Assembly: GCA_016715405.1 (NCBI GenBank) | Contig: JADKAE010000029.1 | Coordinates: 1 to 64,000 of the forward strand | DNA: 64,000 nucleotides | Reading direction: 5' to 3' | DNA from: Saprospiraceae bacterium | GTDB taxonomy: Bacteria; Bacteroidota; Bacteroidia; Chitinophagales; Saprospiraceae | Part shown: piece by piece, positions 1-8,624 of the stretch | Layout: the number at the start of each line of letters is the position of its first letter | How positions within the stretch are numbered: the stretch's first letter is position 1 | Notes under the pieces: model-generated | What the model was told of the DNA's origin: nothing | The model's input: the letters and a program-made list of their open reading frames with translations, nothing else | Databases searched by the model: none | Translations under genes and position numbers: made by a program

Positions 1-229
1 GTTTTACTTGTAATATGCTAGTGTGCTGTTTATCCAGCGTAAAAGTAATAAATACCCCAATCAAGGTATTGACCCGAAAAATAAACAGCATTAGTTTTGT
101 AATGTGTTTTGTTAAGAGATAAAATAAGTACAATTACCTGTGATTTTACAACATTAAAAGTTAAAAACAACAAATGCACCAATTATTCTATCGTCATAAT
201 CTTTGATAGATAATGCTCAAAAAATCAAG
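1..229. other. AT-rich region upstream of the RHS gene
   Basis: No gene, no array and no clear hairpin. AATCTTTG at 198-205 is one base from the TAnnTTTG box and could be part of the RHS promoter, but no matching -33 element is seen. Confidence 0.4.
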
Positions 230-833
230 ATGAATATACCTTCCAAGACCAATTTCTAACCCGTTGCTTTCCTCGTATTTATTGCCAATAGTCTGTCCGC
301 CCAGAAATGGGACGGCCAGGGTAGCCAGTTCAATAAAAGCATACTGCAGAACCAGATCGTGCTGCCCTCGTCTTTCCGAGGCGGCTTCTCTGGGCAAATT
401 CAGCCATATCCGATCAGTCCGTTTACCGGCTCGCCAGATCAATATCCCGCTGTATCAACTCAACGGACGGTACCTGCCCTGGAGCGTATCGCTGAGCTAC
501 GACGTGCACGCCGTGAAAGTGGATGAAGTCCCCTCCTGGACAGGCCTGGGCTGGACTTTGAACGGCCCCGGGGTAATCACCCGCTCGGTGGTGGGCGACC
601 CCGACCTGAAACGCAATTATTTCAGTCCGGTGCAAGACCCTCGCCGGGGCGGAGAAGAAATTATGGAGTTTCAAAACCCCGATCAAATTCTCGAAAACAA
701 TTTTTTGGTCAGCCTGATCAACGGCAGTATAGAAGCGCAGCCGGATATGTTTTTCTTCAATTTCGGCGGCTACAGTGGTAAATTCGTCATCACCCGCAGT
801 AAAGTACTGGTGTATTACGAGTTTCCGGGCTGA
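230..833 (+). pseudogene. RHS/YD-repeat protein, N-terminal piece (frame-interrupted)
   Basis: This is the amino-terminal end of the large RHS gene that continues to about 7050. An ATG at 230 opens a frame with a secretion signal (hydrophobic run ending in NSLSAQ, about residues 11-25), but an in-frame TAA at 257 interrupts it. The same frame then reads WDGQGSQFNKSILQNQ up to about 430, where the sense continues in another frame as YLPWSVSLSYDVHAVKVD and GLGWTLNGPGVITRSVVGD, the usual start of Bacteroidota RHS proteins. That frame stops at 833 and the sense shifts again. No other gene is visible here. The breaks could be sequencing error or true decay; the sequence alone does not decide. Confidence 0.6.
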
Positions 834-1072
834 CGATCATCCCGGAATTCGACAATGTCACCGACAATATCATCCGCTTTACGGCCTACGACCCGGAAGG
901 GCGCAAATACACTTTTGACCGCGTGAAGGCGGGATATCACAACCCTCAAGCCACAAGCCCATTAAGGGATGGGCGAGTTCAACCGAGTTGGTATTTGGTC
1001 TGAGGGGAACGCCATGCGGAGAGGAAAACCCCTTTTTATTACGTTCAACTCGCGGCCCCTATACAGCGCCCT

Positions 1073-2035
1073 TTGAACATCCACCTGAATGAAACCGGTA
1101 AAATCGCACTGGCGGAACACCGCGGCTCGCCACAGGTGTCTCTAGTGACGCAGACGCAGTCGCAAATGCAAATCTACGACCGCCGACTGCTCAAATCCAT
1201 CCGCCTGGAATCAGCGGGAGGCGGGGTTCGGGAAGAACTTTTCTTTACCACTCAGCTAACCGGACAGAGCTATCCCGATTTCAAACTCACGGAAATCACA
1301 CTAAAAAAGCGCTGGCTGGAAGCGCCGCTAAAAACGGTGTCGCGCACGACCTTGGGCTATGACAACAGCACGGCCCGGCTAACGCTGAAGAGCGTGCTGG
1401 AAGAAGGAATAGACCCTAACGGCCAGGCGCTCGCCAAACCGCCCTACTCGCTCACTTATGACGCCGGTCAACTACCCGAGATCGGCTCGGGTAACATCGA
1501 CCACTGGGGTTATTATAACGCCTGCGGCAACTCTCTGATCCCCGCCGCGCTGGATTGCAACAGCGGACAGGATATCGTCGGCCAGGGTGGCGCCAACCGG
1601 GAGTCAAACGAGGATGCGATGAAGGAAGGCACGCTGACAGGCATCACCTACCCCACCGGAGGGCGCACGCAGTGGGAATGGGAAGCCAACCGGGTACACG
1701 GACGCCCCTGCGTGGGGGCAAGTCCGGTAGTGGGCGGAGTGCGCATTAAAACGATTACGGATTATACCGGCGGCAACCAAATCGCCCAGCGGCGCACTTA
1801 CCGCTATGTGACGACCGGCGCCGGCGGCTCGGAAATCTCCAGTGGACTGCTGTTCTCGGAACCGCATTACCATATGTCCACTTCCTACCACAACGAGCCT
1901 CCGGGGGCAAGTTACGACATCCGCCGCCGCCGCCTTGGTCGGAAGAATACACCTGCTATTCTATTTACGTTTATCCCACCAGTCTGGGCGTGCTTGGCGC
2001 CGTGCAGGGCAGCCATGTGGGTTATAGCCGGGTAG
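1073..2035 (+). pseudogene. RHS/YD-repeat protein, second piece (frame-interrupted)
   Basis: Continuation of the RHS gene after a disordered stretch at about 835-1072, where two frames each carry part of the sense and a TGA falls at 1001. The piece carries sequence typical of the region before the YD repeats: TLTGITYPTGGRTQWEWE, then VVGGVRIKTITDYTGG and a Tyr/Gly-rich TYRYVTTGAGGSE segment. The last 40 or so residues are out of frame: between about 1910 and 1940, in a CCG-rich run, the sense moves into the frame of the next piece. Same gene, same caveat about error versus decay. Confidence 0.6.
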
Positions 2036-2718
2036 AGGAGATTATCGGTACGGTGCAGGACAACATCGGAAAAAACGTGTATTACTACCACACGGAGCCC
2101 ATATCGGAAGCCACCCAGTTTACGACGCACGCCAACGGCGATTTGATCAAAAAAGAAGTGTACGACAAAGACGGGGTATTGGTAAGAAAAGAAGAACTGC
2201 TGTACTCCTACCAAAGCGGCGAGACGGCCAACAGCGCCGCGGCGGTAAATCTCAAAGCGGAATCCTGGCAGGCCCAAAGCAGCGAGACCTTGCTGTGCCA
2301 GACCTCTGAAAACCCGCTGCTGTTCGAATGGCGGGTGGTGGGCGGCCAGTATTCGCCCTCCTGTCTGTTCTCCAAACGCTTCAAAAGCAAATACAAGCGC
2401 AAAGCTTTCTTTTTCAAACAAGTCTGGAAATACGTCAGCGAAAAAACCACGACGGATTATTTTTATGAAAACGGCGCACAAAGTACGGTCGTCAAACGCC
2501 TGTCCTATGTTTATGGCGATCAAACCGTTAATTTACCCACCGCACAGTTTTTTACCAACAGCGACGGCGTGGAACATCGCCTGGAGACGCGCTATCACAA
2601 GTGGATGCACATCAAAGGCATACCCGAAGAAATTACCTACAAAGTGGGCGGAGCGGTAGTCGGCGGTCAGCTCTTGACCTTTCAGGCCGGCAAACCCCGA
2701 AATTTTAACGAAAACTGA
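1990..2718 (+). pseudogene. RHS/YD-repeat protein, third piece (frame-interrupted)
   Basis: Third piece of the RHS gene, reading GAVQGSHVGYSRVEEIIG and then a beta-rich region without a separate domain that I recognise. It ends in a TGA at 2716 just after an A-rich run; shifting one base restores a continuous sense (KGGGTLQRGQISAYTAGG, then TDDFYWENGLMTRRDKLDW up to about 2938). A further one-base loss in a T run near 2938 shifts the frame into the long piece that follows. Taken together, 230-7050 is one gene of roughly 2,250 codons. Confidence 0.6.
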
Positions 2719-2947
2719 AAGGGGGCGGAACCCTGCAGCGGGGTCAGATCAGCGCCTATACGGCCGGCGGCTCGCCGGAAGATTTTACCTGGATGGCTTT
2801 CCCTACCGACGACTTTTATTGGGAAAACGGCCTGATGACCCGTCGCGACAAACTGGACTGGCACTGGCAATGGCAATACAACGAACGCCGGCTGCTGACG
2901 GGAGCGACCGATATTGACGGCCGGCAACTCTCTTTTCTTACGACGCT

Positions 2948-5900
2948 TTGGACAGACTCCAAACCAGCAGCGCCCGCCAGGGCAATATCGTTGCTGCCTA
3001 CGTTTACGAATACGGCACGCCCAACCGCATCACCCAGACCACCACCTACACCGATGCTCCCACCCAAACGGTGGTGCAGACCTTCGACGGGCTGGGTAGG
3101 CCGACGACCATGGTACACAACAACGTCTTGAAAAAAGAGTGGATATACGACGCCTACGGCCGCCTGGAAAAGGAAACCTACCTGCCCGGCAACCTGATGA
3201 CCTACATCTACGACGACTCCCCACTCAACCGCGTGATCCAGGTGATCTACCCCGACAACTCCGAAACCGAAACCCGCTACGGCGCACAGAACAATTACTA
3301 CAAAACCACCCTCGTGGATGAAAAAGAAAACGCCACGCAAACCTTCACCGACCTGCTAGGGCGTACACACAAGATCATAGATGTGCATGGCGGTCAGACC
3401 CTTTATACCTACGATGCAAGCGGCAACCTGGAACGGGTAGACCCGCCCATCGGCGAGCCCTATGAATACCGCTACGATGTCCGCAACCGGATGACCAGCA
3501 AGGACGTACCCGGCGCTGAAACCCAGCACCTGCGCTATTATGACCAGACCGACCTGCTGAAGTTCACCGTCGACGGCAACAGGAATCGCCTGGATTACGC
3601 CTTCGACGCCTACGGTCGGGAACAGGAAGTGAGGCTGGCTACCGGGGTCAATATCAACCCCGATCAGGAGCAGTTCGGCGCGCCGGGCGACCTGATCCGT
3701 GATAATACCTACGGGGAGGCGCTGGGCGGCATCCACGTGGGAAAACTCACTCAAAGCCGGGCCAAAATGCTGGACGGCACAGCCAATTTTGTGGCCAACA
3801 ACTACTCCTACGACCCCTACGGGCGTATGACCGGCCAGTTGGACAACTATACCCTGGGCGGGGTCAACTTCAGCGATAGCTGGTTGTTTTCCTTCAACCA
3901 TGCCGACTGGCAGACGGCCATAGCGCGCAAACACGCCCGGGGAGCGCAAAACCTCGACGTAGTAGCCACGATGGCCCATGACAATTTCGGCCGCGAAATC
4001 ATGTACATCTTCGGCTCCGTGCCGGGCGACGCCATGGCGGTGACAAGGGCTTTCAACGACCGCGACGAACTCATCCAGAAGCAATACGGCTCGCTGGGCT
4101 CGGGGTCATACCTGGAAAAAACCGTATTCCGATATACGCCCCGGGGCTGGATCGAGGAGATGAACCCCGTCGTGGCGCGCAAAGACGACTGGACGTACTG
4201 CTCGCGCCCCACGCAGCCGCCATCCCCAAACGGCGTACACGAAGAGGCGCAGGTATCCCTGGATGAATTACTGGACCGGATAGTCGCAGGCGAACAGGTC
4301 AGTGTAAACGACCTGGACCCTTGCGAAAACGGCGAGTGTTACGAACGGCTCTACTCCTGGGAGGTGAGCTACGACTTGTGGCGCAGCGCCAACAACGCCA
4401 TTATGCAAATACAGGCGGCAGGTCAGACCCTGCCCTTGCCCAACTACAATTACGAAATAGCCGACAGCGCGCAACTGCGCGCCGACCTGGGCGCCTGGCT
4501 GACGGCCAACGGCTATGTCTATGCCGGCATCGACTTTGAAGTGACAGGCGGACAGACGCCCACCGGCGCGCCCACCTGGCGGGGTACGATCCGCATCAGG
4601 CGCACCAACCTGACCTTTGAGTACATCCGCGACCTGCAAGGCATCCCTTATTCCTTCAAGCGCTTCGACCTGTCGTTTGAACCCTGCAAAAACATCAAAG
4701 ACCGGCCCATCGGCGAGGCCTCGGCGCAGGCCGCCTCGGTGGCGGCCTTAGACGCCCAGATGCCCGCCCTGACCCCCGCTACCATGATCTTCCCTACGCT
4801 GCTGTACAAAGTCTACCTGCCGGGAATCGGCGTCAGGTGGGTAGCTCGCGAAGAACTTCCCACGCTTGTAGGGCCCTATCAGCGCTTAGGGCGGGTTCAT
4901 ATCGGCTCCAGCCAGCAGACTTTTCAGGTAAAACGCACAGACGGCAGCAGTGCGACATTAAACCTGGCGCAAGTGCTGAGCGAACGCGCTCAAGGGCTAC
5001 TGGATGACATCGCGCCCAAAGACGAAACCAACAACTCCACGGAGTGCAACATCGAGCCCCTTGGCTGTCCCCCTTACGAAATACAGCAGCAAAACAGCTC
5101 CGTGACCTCCATCATGGGACAGATGGCGCAGCTCAACGCTGCCGGTTTGAGTTTCCCCATCACCTTGTACCTGGTGCAACTCTGCGACGGCTCCACCATC
5201 TACATTTTGGGCCAGAACCTGCTAAGCCAGTTGCTGGGGCCGCATATCGTATTGGATCAACTACTCATCACCGGCCCTGATCAACTCATCAGCGTCACCG
5301 TCATTCGAAAAGACCCCTTGTTTGCTATGGAGTTCGACTACGAGCTCAACGGCAATATTGAGGAGGCTCGCTGGAAAGTCACCCGCCACAACCCCAAATA
5401 CTACCGCTACGGATACGACGGCCTCAACCGCGTGACGGTAGCTAACTACGGCGACATCCTGCTCACCGAAAACCCTGTAAACGGCGCGCTCAACCTGCAA
5501 ATACTGGAAACCAACACCTACCGGGGTTGGAACTACGCCTACGACGCCATAGGCAACCTGGAGCGATTGAGCCGCAACGGCTTCATCGGCGGCCCCACCT
5601 GCGAGTGGGGTATGATAGACGACCTGACTTACAGCTACGACGCCCAGCGCACTCACTTGACAAATGTAGCCGACGCAGCGCCCCTGCCGGGCAGAGATAA
5701 AGGCTTCAAACCCAAACCCGGCGCAGGAGCATACCTGTACGACGACAACGGCAATATGACGTTTGATCCACATAAAGACATCACCATAACGTACAATTTC
5801 TTAAATTTACCCAGCCAGATCGTCAAAACCGGCGCCGGAGGCGGCACCATGAGCCTCACCTACGACGCAGCCGGACGCAAATGGAGAAAACAAGTAGCGG

Positions 5901-6703
5901 GCGTGACCAAAGACTACTGCCAGGGCGTCGAGTACAAAGACGGAAAAGTAGAAGCTGTGTACGGCCAGGAAGGCCGCCTGACGGCAGTCTACGACCAGTA
6001 CGGCGTAACGCTCACGCGCTTCCGGGCCGAGTATTGGCTGAAAGACCACTTAGGTAACACCCGCCTCGCATTCGCCGATGACAACCACAACGGAACTATC
6101 GAGGTATGGGATGACCCTTCGACACCGGAGAATGAGGCGGAAATTACTCAAGAAAACCATTATTATCCCTTCGGCATGAATCACGAAGGCCCGTGGTATG
6201 CCACCATCGGGCCAATAAATGGATACCAATACAACGGAAAAGAACTCAATGAGGAGTTGGATCTGGATTGGAATGATTACGGGGCAAGATTTTACGACCC
6301 CGCTATAGCCCGTTTCACTTCAATCGATAAGTTCGCTGATAAATATTGTTTCCATTCACCATACACCTATGCCGCCAACAATCCGATAAGGCTCATCGAT
6401 GTCAATGGAGATAGTATTTGGATCGCCACAAAAGATGGCAATCTTCTATATGAAAATAGCAACCTCTTCAATAAAGATGGTTCTGCTTATGAAGGTAAAG
6501 TTAAGGGTTCACTAAAAAGAATTGTTAAAGCCTTAGGCAAGTTGGGTCAATCAGAATATGGTAGCAATCTGATATCAACACTTTCTGAATCAAAGAACAA
6601 TTTCACAATAAAATATACTAATAAAGGGTTAGCAGATTTGCGCCGGATATTGGAGGTGGGAAAACTGCCGTACTATCCAATAATGCATATGCCATGCAAG
6701 TGA
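2948..6703 (+). CDS. RHS/YD-repeat core of a polymorphic toxin
   Basis: Main body of the RHS protein, 1251 codons. YD-type repeats recur throughout (YDAYGRLEKE, YDPYGRMTGQ, YDGLNRVTVA, YDDNGNMTF), expected to fold into the beta-cage that encloses a C-terminal toxin. The conserved RHS core closure is at about residues 1020-1155: DHLGNTRLAF, YYPFGM, YQYNGKELNEE, DYGARFYDPAIARFTSID, and ANNPIRLIDVNGD. Cleavage in this family normally follows this core. After it the base composition falls from GC-rich to strongly AT-rich, the usual sign of an exchangeable toxin tip. The frame ends at 6703 but the sense leaves it at about 6640-6665 and continues in the next feature. The long insert between YD blocks (about residues 400-800) is not something I recognise. 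Confidence 0.85.
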   Translation: MDRLQTSSARQGNIVAAYVYEYGTPNRITQTTTYTDAPTQTVVQTFDGLGRPTTMVHNNVLKKEWIYDAYGRLEKETYLPGNLMTYIYDDSPLNRVIQVIYPDNSETETRYGAQNNYYKTTLVDEKENATQTFTDLLGRTHKIIDVHGGQTLYTYDASGNLERVDPPIGEPYEYRYDVRNRMTSKDVPGAETQHLRYYDQTDLLKFTVDGNRNRLDYAFDAYGREQEVRLATGVNINPDQEQFGAPGDLIRDNTYGEALGGIHVGKLTQSRAKMLDGTANFVANNYSYDPYGRMTGQLDNYTLGGVNFSDSWLFSFNHADWQTAIARKHARGAQNLDVVATMAHDNFGREIMYIFGSVPGDAMAVTRAFNDRDELIQKQYGSLGSGSYLEKTVFRYTPRGWIEEMNPVVARKDDWTYCSRPTQPPSPNGVHEEAQVSLDELLDRIVAGEQVSVNDLDPCENGECYERLYSWEVSYDLWRSANNAIMQIQAAGQTLPLPNYNYEIADSAQLRADLGAWLTANGYVYAGIDFEVTGGQTPTGAPTWRGTIRIRRTNLTFEYIRDLQGIPYSFKRFDLSFEPCKNIKDRPIGEASAQAASVAALDAQMPALTPATMIFPTLLYKVYLPGIGVRWVAREELPTLVGPYQRLGRVHIGSSQQTFQVKRTDGSSATLNLAQVLSERAQGLLDDIAPKDETNNSTECNIEPLGCPPYEIQQQNSSVTSIMGQMAQLNAAGLSFPITLYLVQLCDGSTIYILGQNLLSQLLGPHIVLDQLLITGPDQLISVTVIRKDPLFAMEFDYELNGNIEEARWKVTRHNPKYYRYGYDGLNRVTVANYGDILLTENPVNGALNLQILETNTYRGWNYAYDAIGNLERLSRNGFIGGPTCEWGMIDDLTYSYDAQRTHLTNVADAAPLPGRDKGFKPKPGAGAYLYDDNGNMTFDPHKDITITYNFLNLPSQIVKTGAGGGTMSLTYDAAGRKWRKQVAGVTKDYCQGVEYKDGKVEAVYGQEGRLTAVYDQYGVTLTRFRAEYWLKDHLGNTRLAFADDNHNGTIEVWDDPSTPENEAEITQENHYYPFGMNHEGPWYATIGPINGYQYNGKELNEELDLDWNDYGARFYDPAIARFTSIDKFADKYCFHSPYTYAANNPIRLIDVNGDSIWIATKDGNLLYENSNLFNKDGSAYEGKVKGSLKRIVKALGKLGQSEYGSNLISTLSESKNNFTIKYTNKGLADLRRILEVGKLPYYPIMHMPCK

Positions 6704-7050
6704 TGGATCAAGGAGCCAAAGTGATAGATTTTCTTCCATTTGATAATATTGGTTCAGGAGGAGATATTATCTGGAACCCAAGCCAGGGAGGGATTTTAGG
6801 TTTAGGTCACGAAGTGGGCCATGCTTATGACTCTAATTTTGGGGCATTAGACAGCCGTGAAGTTAATATAAATGGTGGAAGTGAAGAAAGACGCGAAATA
6901 CGAGCCGTCTACCATGAAAATAGAATTAGACAAGATTTAGGAAAAAGCTTAAGAGAGAGATATGTTGACGGCCCCAAGCTAATAGATGGAAATAAGCAAC
7001 CTATCAACTCCACGCCTCCTCTTCTTCAAAAATTAATGTTCAGATTCTAA
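6694..7050 (+). CDS. C-terminal toxin tip: HExxH zinc metallopeptidase (M91/NleD-like)
   Basis: Carboxy end of the RHS toxin, in a shifted frame relative to the core. The joined sense from about 6660 reads GGGKTAVLSNNAYAM into this frame. It holds a zincin motif, GHEVGHAYD, with HExxH at 6808-6822, followed by a Glu-rich patch and EIRAVYHENRIRQDLGKSLRERY. The order HExxH ... ENxxR ... G..LRxxY resembles the M91 (NleD-like) effector peptidase fold often found as an RHS or polymorphic-toxin tip. Assignment to M91 is from motif layout only. The target is unknown; NleD cleaves host kinases, but tips of this kind in bacterial competition systems may cut other proteins. Composition is AT-rich like the gene that follows, not like the RHS core. 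Confidence 0.7.
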   Translation: MQVMDQGAKVIDFLPFDNIGSGGDIIWNPSQGGILGLGHEVGHAYDSNFGALDSREVNINGGSEERREIRAVYHENRIRQDLGKSLRERYVDGPKLIDGNKQPINSTPPLLQKLMFRF

Positions 7051-7061
7051 AATCAGAAAGT

Positions 7062-7547
7062 ATGCTTCGTATTTTATCTATCATCTTTGTTTTCTTTTTG
7101 CTGGTCAGTTGTTCCTCTACTCTTAATTATTCTGGGAAGCTTAGACTAAGGAGGTTGGATTTTGAAGACTGTTTATTGGAACAAAAAGGATTTAGCACGA
7201 TAGAGGTAACTAGCCCAAGAGGGTACAGTCTGAAAAAGTATAACTATCATGGATTTTGTGAATATCGATTCAAATATCGAGATTCTTTATTTTTCTATAT
7301 ATCCACTGAAATTTACAGCGGTTCTAATGTAAATTCTGCGAACAGGAAAAATATAGGAATTGATACTTACGCAATTGATCGCAGCTTGGAGCCAGTAGAC
7401 ACGATAAAAAACTATGGGAAGCAACCTGATGGAAATTATTGGTTAGAATATATTCTCGGTGGGCATGTAGTAGGCTATGCCAATGTTCCACCTGATCGAT
7501 TAGACGAGTTTAACCGTGCGGTCTCATCAATCAAGCAGATCAAATAG
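7062..7547 (+). CDS. small lipoprotein, candidate immunity protein for the RHS toxin
   Basis: 161 codons, starting 11 bp after the toxin tip. The N-terminus is a lipoprotein signal: hydrophobic ILSIIFVFFLLVSC with the lipobox LVSC near residue 17, so it should sit in a membrane facing the periplasm or surface. The mature part has no domain I recognise. It shares the AT-rich composition of the toxin tip and lies in the position where polymorphic toxin systems keep their immunity gene. A membrane-anchored immunity protein would suit a toxin that is neutralised in the periplasm. The immunity role is inferred only from position and composition. Confidence 0.65.
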   Translation: MLRILSIIFVFFLLVSCSSTLNYSGKLRLRRLDFEDCLLEQKGFSTIEVTSPRGYSLKKYNYHGFCEYRFKYRDSLFFYISTEIYSGSNVNSANRKNIGIDTYAIDRSLEPVDTIKNYGKQPDGNYWLEYILGGHVVGYANVPPDRLDEFNRAVSSIKQIK

Positions 7548-7719
7548 AAAGAAGCCACTGAGAATAATCCGCGACCTTTTCATAGAAGCACAGTCTGCGA
7601 CATAGTCTGCTTAAAAAAAGCATTGAACAGGGCAAAGACATGTACCCGATCCTTGTAGCTCATCTTGGTGCTTACTGGGTTTAGTTCGATTAACTGGTAC
7701 TAATCACGAAAAGAGGGTG

Positions 7720-7850
7720 GATGTGAACGCGCAGGTGCAATATGGTTTGGGTGTCAAAGCCTTGGTGACGCTACTGCATCAAAGTGGCTACATGTCCATG
7801 TTAAAGATACAAACCTTATCTGGCGACCTGCTCCCGCGCACAGTCGTCCC
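7720..7850 (+). pseudogene. IS66-family transposase remnant
   Basis: A short frame reading VNAQVQYGLGVKALVTLLHQ followed by a Met/Leu-rich stretch and LSGDLLPRT. The block VQYG.G.KAL...L and the following L.DL resemble the conserved region of IS66 TnpC transposases (YGp.lkAl..yL ... l.dlfg). Nothing of the rest of the transposase, no TnpB and no terminal inverted repeats are visible, so this is a small fragment at best. Together with the upstream stretch from 7548 it fills the gap between the lipoprotein and the convergent gene on the other strand. It marks past mobile-element activity beside the toxin locus. Confidence 0.4.
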
Positions 7851-8624
7851 CTACCCCATCTCCCCCTTGATCCCCTTTGTAAGCATCCTATACAACTCCG
7901 CATACTCCGGCCGAGCAGCCAGGTAGGCCAGGTGGCGCTCCACGGTGGCTGCGTCGCCGCGGATGGCCGGCCCCGTTTGCATGGCGGCAGGTGAAGCCGT
8001 TTGTATTTTTTGAGCGGTCTCCAGTATCAGCGGGCGCAGGAGGTCGAACGACAATTGTTCGGAGTGGGCGATGTCTTCGCCGACCTGGTAGAGGTGGTTG
8101 GTGAAATTATTTACAAAAACAGCCGCTACGTGCAATACGAAACGCTGCCGGTCGTCGACTGCGTAAAATGGCGAGCCCAGGGAACGGGCCAGGCGCTCTA
8201 ATAAATCGTAGCCGGCCGTATCGGCGGCGAACAAACAAATGGGTATGGTGGAAAAATCGGGCTCGCGGTCGGCAGAGAAAGTCTGTAGCGGGTAGAAGAC
8301 GCCGTAGCGCGCAAACCGGTTGTGTAGCTCGTCGGATGGGGTGGCGCCGGAGGTATGCACTACCAGTTTATCGGGCGGCAGCCTGAGCGCGCCCGTTACT
8401 TCGCCTATGGCATCGTCGCTTACCGCAAGGATATACAAATCGGCATCGGGGGTTATTGCATTCAAATCATCGGTATATCCGGCGCCCAACTGCGCGGCAA
8501 GCGATTTTGCCTTGTCAGGGGTGCGGCTGTATACCTGCACGATCGGCCAGCCCGCTTTGTGCAGGCGCCTGCCCAGGTGGCCCCCCACCCTACCGGCGCC
8601 GATCAGGGCGATGCGTTCAGGCAT
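7851..8624 (-). CDS. Rossmann-like / DUF2520 oxidoreductase-type protein
   Basis: 257 codons. The N-terminal half is a Rossmann fold (IALIGAGRVGGHLGRRL, the GxGxxG dinucleotide loop at residues 8-13) similar to the pyrroline-5-carboxylate reductase and F420-NADP oxidoreductase families. The C-terminal half matches the helical DUF2520 domain (FVLHVAAVFVNNFTNHLY and the closing Pro/Arg-rich helix). Length fits the family. The reaction is not known; family members are generally annotated as oxidoreductases. The start overlaps the end of ccmF by 8 bp on the same strand, so it is probably translated with the cytochrome c genes. Confidence 0.85.
   Translation of the reverse strand: MPERIALIGAGRVGGHLGRRLHKAGWPIVQVYSRTPDKAKSLAAQLGAGYTDDLNAITPDADLYILAVSDDAIGEVTGALRLPPDKLVVHTSGATPSDELHNRFARYGVFYPLQTFSADREPDFSTIPICLFAADTAGYDLLERLARSLGSPFYAVDDRQRFVLHVAAVFVNNFTNHLYQVGEDIAHSEQLSFDLLRPLILETAQKIQTASPAAMQTGPAIRGDAATVERHLAYLAARPEYAELYRMLTKGIKGEMG

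Noticed and set aside
7640..7716. Stretch resembling the 3' end of 23S rRNA (TTAACTGGTACTAATCA)
   Set aside because: Only about 17 bases resemble it and the sequence on either side does not; probably chance.
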